From the NCBI GenBank assembly GCA_902782595.1, contig CACZNW010000004.1, positions 1 to 11,340 on the forward strand: a stretch of DNA of 11,340 bases. The letters are read 5' to 3'. The position numbers were made by a program, and so were the translations under genes. Below the pieces are notes generated by a model. It had not been told where the DNA came from, ran no database searches, and worked only from the letters and a program-made list of their open reading frames with translations. Positions 6,542 to 11,340 of this stretch are shown here, in pieces (the stretch's first letter is position 1; each line of letters starts with the position of its first letter). This DNA is from an uncultured Methanobrevibacter sp. (GTDB lineage Archaea; Methanobacteriota; Methanobacteria; Methanobacteriales; Methanobacteriaceae).

Positions 6542-7582
6542 ATGACTGAACTGTCCCCATTGTATAGCAAAGAGAAAATTAAAAGAATAGTTGACGAAGT
6601 AATGGCTCAAAAGAATGACAATCCACGTGATTCAACATTCAGATTTCTGCAGTCGTACTATGGCGAAGCACAGCATGAAAGTTTAAGATATCCTGGCAAA
6701 TTCCTAAAATCGCTGGGTACTGAAGTATTCACTCCAGATAATCGGAACCGCAAAATGGACGGAGCAGAAATGGTAATGCCCGACGATACAATACCTGTCA
6801 AATCAACATTAAATGCAGAACAACAAACAACAATAGTCACTCCGGATAAAAAGGACTCATTGTATGATTACAAACTGGAACTGGTATTTAAATATAAGAT
6901 GCCATGCTTAAACGTAATTCTGACCAACATAGGTGATAAAGACCACACAGTAATCTATGAATCACACGGGGACGCATTCAAAGTACACGTTAGAGTATTC
7001 AACGACGAAGAAATATATAAAAGATTAAATACTTTAAGTTACAATATAGAACATAAAAAGATTTTATCTCTAATAGAAGTGCTGGATTTTGCATATATAC
7101 TTCTGTTTGCACAGGAAAACAAAGCAAAAGAATACTCAAAAAAGGTAGTAAAACTTTTTGGTGAAGTAAAATTCATGGATAAACGCCTGCAGGCGGATAT
7201 CTACCATGTTTTAAAAAAATTGATCAGACTTCATTTCAGAGATGATGAACTTAAAACAAGGGAGTTATTGGCTATGATAACAGAATCAGTACATCCGGAA
7301 GCTATCAAAATGGAATCTACATATGATAAAATGTCTGAAAGAATTGACAATCTTGGGGATGTAATTATTCAAAAAGATGATGCACTCTCAAAAAAAGATG
7401 AGAAAATCTCATTGATGGATATGGAATTATCTCAGATTAAGGAGGAATCTTCACATAAAGATGAGCGGATTTCATTGATGGGCATGGAATTATCTCAGAT
7501 TAAGGAGGAATCCTTAAAAAATAAGGAAGAGCTTATCAAATTGAAAAGCATATTAAAAGAACATAATATTGAAGTTGATTAA
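6542..7582 (+). CDS. Hypothetical protein, possible Rpn-like PD-(D/E)XK nuclease with C-terminal coiled coil
   Basis: The 346-residue protein has no signal or membrane segment. Residues about 30-130 resemble the Rpn/PDDEXK transposase-31 layout: STFRFLQSYYG, then FLKSLGTEVF, D73 in KMDGAEMV, E93-Q94-Q95 in NAEQQTT, and a hydrophobic strand PCLNVILTN (121-129). D73 with E93-x-Q95 would fit a D...ExQ active site, but the match is my own pattern reading. Residues 165-248 are helical and charged. Residues about 258-346 form a coiled coil that includes two nearly identical 21-residue units (285-326). The gene stands alone between divergent and convergent neighbours, with its own promoter, leader dyad and terminator. 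No good Shine-Dalgarno precedes the ATG. It is probably an accessory gene; function is unproven. Confidence 0.6.
   Translation: MTELSPLYSKEKIKRIVDEVMAQKNDNPRDSTFRFLQSYYGEAQHESLRYPGKFLKSLGTEVFTPDNRNRKMDGAEMVMPDDTIPVKSTLNAEQQTTIVTPDKKDSLYDYKLELVFKYKMPCLNVILTNIGDKDHTVIYESHGDAFKVHVRVFNDEEIYKRLNTLSYNIEHKKILSLIEVLDFAYILLFAQENKAKEYSKKVVKLFGEVKFMDKRLQADIYHVLKKLIRLHFRDDELKTRELLAMITESVHPEAIKMESTYDKMSERIDNLGDVIIQKDDALSKKDEKISLMDMELSQIKEESSHKDERISLMGMELSQIKEESLKNKEELIKLKSILKEHNIEVD
7394..7519 (+). repeat. Tandem 63-bp duplication inside the coiled coil
   Basis: Two in-frame 63-bp copies (7394-7456 and 7457-7519) encode residues 285-305 and 306-326. Both read KDE(K/R)ISLM(D/G)MELSQIKEES, followed by SH or LK. 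A 28-base stretch around the LSQIKEES codons is identical between copies, pointing to a recent duplication. The 21-residue period equals three heptads, so the coiled-coil phase is kept. Confidence 0.9.
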
Positions 7583-7614
7583 TTAATAATCAGCTTTTAA
7601 ATTTCTTTTTTTTT
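7574..7614 (+). terminator. Hairpin plus T-tract after the Rpn-like gene
   Basis: GTTGATTA (7574-7581) pairs with TAATCAGC (7587-7594), with one G-T wobble, overlapping the stop codon. A run of nine T (7606-7614) follows. Archaeal termination mainly needs the T-tract; the stem may protect the RNA end. The site separates this gene from the convergent CofE-family gene. Confidence 0.6.
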
Positions 7615-7644
7615 GCTATGGAATTCAAATCCAAATTAGGTATT

Positions 7645-8508
7645 TCAGATTATTTTTCTAATGATTACTGCAGGTGTATGGGTAATGGAATCAAGATCCT
7701 CAATGGTGACTTCATCAATCTCAGAGCCCAATACTTCTTTGACACTGTGAATTGTTTTCATTTCTGTAGATAAAGATTTCTGATAATCTTCAGCAATATT
7801 GGCTATTTTTAAAGCTGTTTCAACATCTATTTTTTCACTGCATCCCAAAGGGGTGGATCCCATATTTTCTGACAGCTGTCCTTTCAGATATCCGAAAAAT
7901 CCGTTGTCGGCATCAATGCCGTCTATGGCAATAGGAAGGCCGGTAAAATACTTGCCGTTTTTCATATATGTTGCATCAGTATCAATAATCATAACACAGA
8001 CTTCCTTTCCAAGTTCATCTTTAATTTCCTCCGCCACCTTTTCGGGATTTTCGGGAAGTAGTGAAACAAAAGTTCCCGGAGCATTGCTCAAATCAATTCC
8101 TGCTTCTGAAGCGGGTTTAAGTGCATGTTTTAAACCGTATAGTTGGAGAACAACTTCTTTATGTGCTTCGGTTTGTTTGGGTAATTTTCTTAAGTTTTTA
8201 ATTGTTCTCTTTTTAATACCTAAAGCTGGACCCAACACATATCCCCACAGATACTTGCTCCAGACTGTTGTTAGAAATTTTGCAGTCAGAGACGGAGAGT
8301 ACTGTGCTTCATCAACCAATCTGTTCTGTGAAACTGATATTGGAGTTTCAGCAATAACCAGATAATCATTATCCTTCATCAATTCCTTTGCAGGATTTAT
8401 TATGCAATCCAGATTGTCATTCGGTTTAATATATCCTGTTTCAATTGGAATTACAATATAATCTCCATTTTTCACATGCTTTATATTGTCAAGTTCAGAG
8501 GCTGTCAT
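7645..8508 (-). CDS. CofE-like F420-0:gamma-glutamyl ligase family protein
   Basis: This 287-residue soluble protein resembles the F420_ligase family, whose founder CofE adds L-glutamate to coenzyme F420-0. The N-terminal family pattern is seen as DYIVIPIETGYIKPNDNL (16-33), then DNDYLVIAETPISVSQ (47-61 region). A metal/nucleotide-type loop follows later, IIDTDATYMKNGKYFTGLP (174-192), then IDGIDADNGFFGYLKGQ (195-211). The late segment differs from the DTFGRPWR-type motif I expect in true CofE, so this is more likely a paralogue that ligates an amino acid to another acid. The start fits a leaderless transcript: the TATA box is about 28 bases upstream and there is no ribosome site. It is divergent from the pyruvate-kinase-C-like gene and convergent with the Rpn-like gene. 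Confidence 0.75.
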   Translation of the reverse strand: MTASELDNIKHVKNGDYIVIPIETGYIKPNDNLDCIINPAKELMKDNDYLVIAETPISVSQNRLVDEAQYSPSLTAKFLTTVWSKYLWGYVLGPALGIKKRTIKNLRKLPKQTEAHKEVVLQLYGLKHALKPASEAGIDLSNAPGTFVSLLPENPEKVAEEIKDELGKEVCVMIIDTDATYMKNGKYFTGLPIAIDGIDADNGFFGYLKGQLSENMGSTPLGCSEKIDVETALKIANIAEDYQKSLSTEMKTIHSVKEVLGSEIDEVTIEDLDSITHTPAVIIRKII

Positions 8509-8528
8509 AAAAATCTTTAATATAACAA

Positions 8529-8544
8529 TTTAATATATAATAAC
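8529..8544. promoter_or_regulatory. Shared bidirectional TATA region
   Basis: The sequence TTTAATATATAATAAC works as a TATA box in both directions. Leftward it sits about 28 bases from the ATG of the CofE-like gene (8508), predicting a leaderless mRNA. Rightward it predicts a start near 8562, about 20-28 bases before the ATGs at 8582 and 8591. The whole intergenic gap is only 73 bases. A second rightward box, TTTTAAATAAT (8553-8563), is possible. Confidence 0.5.
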
Positions 8545-8581
8545 ATAATAGTGTTTTAAATAATTAACTATTTGCGGACCG

Positions 8582-9166
8582 ATGATAATTATGGAAAGAA
8601 AATTCATTACATATTTTGAAAAACAGGGAAATGATTACACTGATGATTTAATTAAAGCTGTAAGTGATAAACTGGAAGCTAATAAAGATATAAAAAGAAT
8701 ATTGATAGCTTCAGCAACCGGTGAATCAGCATTAAAATTATATGGTGCTTTAGACGAATTTGATGTTGAAATAATCAACGTCACTCATCATATGGGATTT
8801 AGTGGAGAAAATGAATCTGATATCTCCGAAGAAATGGTTGAAAAATTGGAAAAGTATGGAATTAAAACCTATTATGGTATACATGCATTCAGCGGAGCTG
8901 CAAGAGGTGTAACAAATAAATATGGGGGATATTCTCCATTGGATGTTGTAGCAGGCACTTTAAGAATGTTTTCACATGGTATTAAAGTTTCAGCGGAAAT
9001 TGCTGTTATGGCTGCAGATGCGGGACTAATTCCTGTTGGTGAAAAGATAATTGCAATCGGCGGAAGAGGTCATGGTGTGGATAGTGCGGTTATACTGACT
9101 CCTGTCAACTCCAAGGATTTATTTGATTTGAAATTCCATGAAATTATTGCAATGCCGAAGGAGTAG
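8582..9166 (+). CDS. Stand-alone pyruvate kinase C-terminal-like domain protein
   Basis: This 194-residue soluble protein resembles the alpha/beta C-terminal (regulatory) domain of pyruvate kinase without the catalytic barrel. Visible family marks are the strand-turn IKRILIASATGESALKLY (37-54), the glycine/serine-rich IHAFSGAARG (100-109), and GEKIIAIGGRGHGVDSAV (153-170). Such free domains are common in archaea and have no assigned reaction. GRGHG may bind a phosphate or nucleotide, which is inference. Two starts are possible: ATG at 8582 or, three codons later, ATG at 8591. GGA at 8576-8578 is better spaced for the second. A T-tract terminator follows. It is divergently paired with the CofE-like gene. 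Confidence 0.78.
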   Translation: MIIMERKFITYFEKQGNDYTDDLIKAVSDKLEANKDIKRILIASATGESALKLYGALDEFDVEIINVTHHMGFSGENESDISEEMVEKLEKYGIKTYYGIHAFSGAARGVTNKYGGYSPLDVVAGTLRMFSHGIKVSAEIAVMAADAGLIPVGEKIIAIGGRGHGVDSAVILTPVNSKDLFDLKFHEIIAMPKE

Positions 9167-9172
9167 AATTAT

Positions 9173-9188
9173 TATTTTTTTATTTTTT
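9173..9188 (+). terminator. T-tract terminator
   Basis: Two runs, TTTTTTT and TTTTTT, separated by one A lie about 10 bases after the TAG stop of the pyruvate-kinase-C-like gene. This is the usual form of an archaeal intrinsic terminator. It supports separate transcription of ftsZ. Confidence 0.6.
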
Positions 9189-9205
9189 GGCAATAATTTT
9201 TAACA

Positions 9206-9217
9206 TTTATATATAAA
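9206..9217 (+). promoter_or_regulatory. Promoter of ftsZ
   Basis: TTTATATATAAA is a strong TATA-like box preceded by the A-rich TTAACA. A start near 9238 gives a leader of about 55 bases that carries the GGGG ribosome site (9283-9286). A second A+T box at 9227-9238 is weaker. Confidence 0.55.
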
Positions 9218-9293
9218 TTAGTTGCATTTAAATATAAGTAAAAATAGAAATATTTAACAATTATTTTAATAGCAGATTATGTGGGGTTAAGTT

Positions 9294-10430
9294 GTGAAAT
9301 TTATAGATGATGCAATCAAAGAATCAGAACAAAGAATGGAAGAGAAAACACCTGAAAATTTCTCTTCAGATATTGATGATGAGCTTATAGACATTATGAA
9401 AGGAGTTAAAACTAATATCTTTGTTGTTGGTGCCGGTGGAGCAGGAAACAATACAATTTCAAGATTAAATGAAATGGGTATTGAAGGAGCAACAACAATT
9501 GCAGTTAACACTGATGCTCAGGATTTATTTTATAGTCAATCCAGTAAAAAAATTCTTTTAGGTAGACAAACTTCAAAAGGATTAGGTGCTGGCGGAGAAC
9601 CTTCTGTTGGTGAAGAATGCGCTGAAGAAAGTGAAGATGAAATCAGAGATGAATTGGAAGGCGCAGACATGGTATTTGTCACTTGTGGTCTTGGTGGAGG
9701 AACAGGTACTGGTTCAGCACCGATTATTGCTAAATTAGCTAAAAAAATGGGTGCTTTAACTGTCGCTGTTGCAACCTTGCCGTTTTCTGCCGAAGGTATT
9801 AAAAGAAGAGACAATGCAGAACATGGTTTGGAAAAACTCCAGAATGCAGCAGACACTGTAATTATAATCCCTAATGATAAATTATTGGAAGTTGCACCAA
9901 ACTTGCCTTTAAACAAAGCTTTCATGGTATCAGATGAAATTTTAGGCAGAGCAGTTAAAGGAATTACTGAACTGATTACCAAAAAAGGTCTTGTAAGTTT
10001 GGACTTTGCTGATATCAGAAGTATCATGAGTGGATCTGGAATGGCCATGATTGGTATGGGTGAATCAGATTCAGGTGACAGAGCATTAGAATCTGTTCAC
10101 GAAGCATTAAGTAGTCCATTGTTGGATATTGATATTTCAAACGCTACCGGTGCTTTAGTTAACATATCTGGTAGTTCTGATTTAACATTACATGAAGCTG
10201 AGAAAATCGTACAGGTTGTTGCTGATAAATTGGATCCAGAAGCCAACATTATTTGGGGTACCCAAATTGATGAAAGCCTTCAAAATGTTGTTAGAACAAC
10301 TGTGGTTGTTTCAGGAATTAAATCTGATTCTACAGCAGATGATGTTGATTATGAAGATTATGAAGAGGAATCTATTGAATCCAATCCGTCTAATGATCAA
10401 CTGGATGATTTTATTGATGGAATTTTCTAA
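9294..10430 (+). CDS. ftsZ: Cell division GTPase FtsZ
   Basis: This 378-residue tubulin-family GTPase forms the division ring at mid-cell. The GTP-binding parts are NIFVVGAGGAGNNTISRL (41-58), VNTDAQDL (71-78) and the tubulin signature GGGTGTGS (134-141). IIPNDKL (191-197) and the T7 synergy loop LVSLDFADIRSIM (233-245), with catalytic D237 and D240, follow. In this loop S235 stands where the common NxDxxD motif has asparagine. An acidic N-terminal extension (1-38) and an acidic linker (346-366) precede a short conserved tail, DDFIDGIF. The start is GTG, preceded by GGGG with 7 bases spacing. It has its own promoter and is followed by secE and spt5, a gene order typical of methanogens. Confidence 0.97.
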   Translation: MKFIDDAIKESEQRMEEKTPENFSSDIDDELIDIMKGVKTNIFVVGAGGAGNNTISRLNEMGIEGATTIAVNTDAQDLFYSQSSKKILLGRQTSKGLGAGGEPSVGEECAEESEDEIRDELEGADMVFVTCGLGGGTGTGSAPIIAKLAKKMGALTVAVATLPFSAEGIKRRDNAEHGLEKLQNAADTVIIIPNDKLLEVAPNLPLNKAFMVSDEILGRAVKGITELITKKGLVSLDFADIRSIMSGSGMAMIGMGESDSGDRALESVHEALSSPLLDIDISNATGALVNISGSSDLTLHEAEKIVQVVADKLDPEANIIWGTQIDESLQNVVRTTVVVSGIKSDSTADDVDYEDYEEESIESNPSNDQLDDFIDGIF

Positions 10431-10459
10431 TTCTATCAATTATTTTTAATCTGTAATGG

Positions 10460-10500
10460 AAACATTTATTAATGTTTAAGTAATAAAATTACTTTATTAC
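10460..10500 (+). promoter_or_regulatory. Overlapping hairpins between ftsZ and secE
   Basis: AAACATT (10460-10466) pairs with AATGTTT (10471-10477) around a TATT loop. Immediately after it two mutually exclusive stems are possible: AAGTAAT/ATTACTT (10478-10484 with 10488-10494) or GTAATAAA/TTTATTAC (10480-10487 with 10493-10500). The stems are all A+T-rich, so stability is modest. They could mark the 3' end of ftsZ mRNA or a site controlling secE. Confidence 0.4.
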
Positions 10501-10508
10501 TATTATTT

Positions 10509-10517
10509 TATTATAAA
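10509..10517 (+). promoter_or_regulatory. Possible promoter of secE
   Basis: ATTATAAAT lies about 27 bases before the secE ATG. Transcription would begin at or next to the ATG, giving a leaderless mRNA. A weak GGG at 10529-10531 is the only ribosome-site candidate if transcription instead continues from ftsZ. Confidence 0.4.
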
Positions 10518-10539
10518 TTTTTTATTTTGGGTTATTTAA

Positions 10540-10719
10540 ATGAATGTACAAGAAGATTTTAACAAGTTTATTAAAGATGCAAAAAGAGTATTAAAAGTAG
10601 CTAGAAAACCTGATAAAAATGAATACCTCGATTTAGCTAAAGTATCTGCGTTAGGGGTACTCGTTGTCGGTGGTATTGGTTATATCATTGTTTGCTTAGG
10701 TGCATTAATTGGTATATAA
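10540..10719 (+). CDS. secE: Preprotein translocase subunit SecE (Sec61 gamma)
   Basis: This 59-residue protein is the small clamp subunit of the SecYE-beta protein-export channel. An amphipathic cytosolic helix holds VQEDFNKFIKDAKRVLKVA (3-21), followed by RKPDKNEYLDLAKVS (22-36), the typical archaeal SecE segment. One membrane helix (about 36-58, LGVLVVGGIGYIIVCLGALI) follows. Length and layout are normal for archaeal SecE. It sits between ftsZ and spt5, the conserved archaeal arrangement. The ATG at 10540 is the only start in frame that keeps the full amphipathic helix. A T-tract follows the stop, so co-transcription with spt5 may be partial. Confidence 0.93.
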   Translation: MNVQEDFNKFIKDAKRVLKVARKPDKNEYLDLAKVSALGVLVVGGIGYIIVCLGALIGI

Positions 10720-10727
10720 TACCCATT

Positions 10728-10744
10728 CTTATTTTTTTTATTCT
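10728..10744 (+). terminator. T-tract after secE
   Basis: CTTATTTTTTTTATTCT, with a run of eight T, lies about 10 bases beyond the secE stop. Together with the new TATA box at 10808 it suggests that secE and spt5 are separate or only partly coupled units. Confidence 0.5.
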
Positions 10745-10801
10745 AAATTTTATAATAAAATTATTCTGTAATAATTTTTTTGATCGAAAAGTTGAATTTT
10801 T

Positions 10802-10816
10802 GAAAAGTTTTAAATA
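10802..10816 (+). promoter_or_regulatory. Promoter of spt5
   Basis: GAAAAGTTTTAAATA combines a purine-rich BRE-like element (10802-10807) with a TATA box (10808-10816), one of the cleanest archaeal promoters in the window. The expected start near 10838 gives a leader of about 120 bases. In it TTCAGA (10858-10863) can pair with TCTGAA (10874-10879). Confidence 0.6.
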
Positions 10817-10959
10817 CTACTTATTCGCATAAATATAAATATTATAGAAATCTTATTTTCAGACGATTTTTTATCTGAATTTAATGGCTTTTATAATATT
10901 TTTAACTTAATGTATGATTTTATTAACAAGTAAAAACTTTAAATATAGGTGAATTTTTT

Positions 10960-11340
10960 ATGGAAAATGATACTAGTTCCATATATGCTCTAAAAACCTC
11001 TGCGGGTCAAGAAAGAAATGTTGCTAGACTTTTAGCACGTAAGGCTAGAACAATAGAAGGCGTAGGCATTTCTGCAATTCTCGTACCTGAATCTTTAAAA
11101 GGGTATATTTTGGTTGAATCATCAACAAAAATAGATCTTAGAAATCCTGATTTAAAAGTACAACATTTAAGAGGGGTTGTAGAAGGTAATGTTGGAATTA
11201 CCTTCGATGAAGCAAAAAGATTCTTAAAGCCAGAACCTATTATTTCCTCTATTCAAAAAGGAAGTATTGTCGAACTTATTTCTGGTCCGTTTAAAGGTGA
11301 AAGAGCAAAAGTGGTTCGTATTGATGAATCACGTGAAGAA
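10960..11340 (+). CDS. spt5: Transcription elongation factor Spt5 (NusG-like), 3' end cut by the window
   Basis: Spt5 bridges the RNA polymerase clamp and keeps elongation processive; with Spt4 it is the only elongation factor shared by all domains of life. The first 127 residues are present. The NGN domain spans about 1-90, with IYALKTSAGQERNVARLLA (8-26), ILVPESLKGYILVES (40-54) and VQHLRGVVEG (67-76). It is followed by the start of a KOW domain at GSIVELISGPFKGERAKVV (101-119). The ATG at 10960 has a good Shine-Dalgarno AGGTGA (10947-10952) with 7 bases spacing. The gene follows secE as in most archaea, where ribosomal protein genes usually come next. Only a few C-terminal residues should be missing. 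Confidence 0.95.
   Translation, partial: MENDTSSIYALKTSAGQERNVARLLARKARTIEGVGISAILVPESLKGYILVESSTKIDLRNPDLKVQHLRGVVEGNVGITFDEAKRFLKPEPIISSIQKGSIVELISGPFKGERAKVVRIDESREE

Noticed and set aside
6312..6542. Imperfect direct repeat beginning CGAAATT at 6314 and 6523
   Set aside because: About 17 matches over 21 positions with a gap, made mostly of A and T; chance similarity cannot be excluded.
7437..7512. TAAGGAGGAA occurring twice, resembling strong ribosome sites
   Set aside because: They are codons of the duplicated IKEE segment and no start codon follows at proper spacing with a usable frame.
7799..8365. 188-codon plus-strand open frame
   Set aside because: Antisense to the CofE-like gene, which has a clear family match; no ribosome site or domain is seen.
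9536..10048. 170-codon minus-strand open frame
   Set aside because: Antisense to the most conserved part of ftsZ; its openness follows from ftsZ codon use.
10884..10933. Two tiny frames (8 and 7 codons) joined by an overlapping TAATG upstream of spt5
   Set aside because: No ribosome site and very short; stop-start overlaps of this kind are expected by chance in such A+T-rich sequence. Conservation would be needed to revive the idea of a leader peptide.

Overview
The window is strongly A+T-rich and archaeal. It carries transcription factor E (TFE), an archaeosine synthase (ArcS)-type protein, a coenzyme F420 ligase (CofE)-family protein and the order ftsZ-secE-spt5. TATA-like boxes stand about 26-30 bases upstream of several starts. 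Together these suggest a methanogen of the Methanobacteriales, most likely Methanobrevibacter or a close relative. The genus is inferred from gene content and composition, not from a database search.

Left part (1-2680), all on the minus strand. A tRNA-Ile(GAU) gene has a 16-bp perfect palindrome just upstream of its 5' end. Next comes a tight cluster transcribed leftward: TFE, an HD-domain protein, and a short ArcS-type archaeosine enzyme with a PUA domain. A DUF59/MIP18-type iron-sulfur assembly protein follows, with its own possible promoter.

Middle part (2607-6541). A gene-poor stretch holds a decayed reading frame. Then comes a two-gene surface-sugar operon on the minus strand: a membrane-anchored nucleotide-sugar 4,6-dehydratase (WbpM/PglF type) followed 4 bases later by a PLP sugar aminotransferase (DegT/PglE type). 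The pair should make a 4-amino-4,6-dideoxy sugar nucleotide for a cell-surface glycan. The divergent region to its right contains a symmetric dyad of about 48 bp at the predicted transcript start of the next gene.

Accessory gene (6542-7582). A plus-strand protein has a possible PD-(D/E)XK (Rpn-like) nuclease core and a C-terminal coiled coil built from a recently duplicated 21-residue unit.

Right part (7645-11340). A CofE-family paralogue on the minus strand is divergent from a stand-alone pyruvate-kinase-C-terminal-like protein, and the two appear to share one bidirectional TATA region. Then ftsZ (cell division), secE (translocon gamma subunit, 59 residues) and spt5 (RNA polymerase elongation factor, cut by the window edge) follow on the plus strand. 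T-tracts and TATA boxes between them suggest separate transcription units. No CRISPR array, insertion sequence or rRNA was seen.
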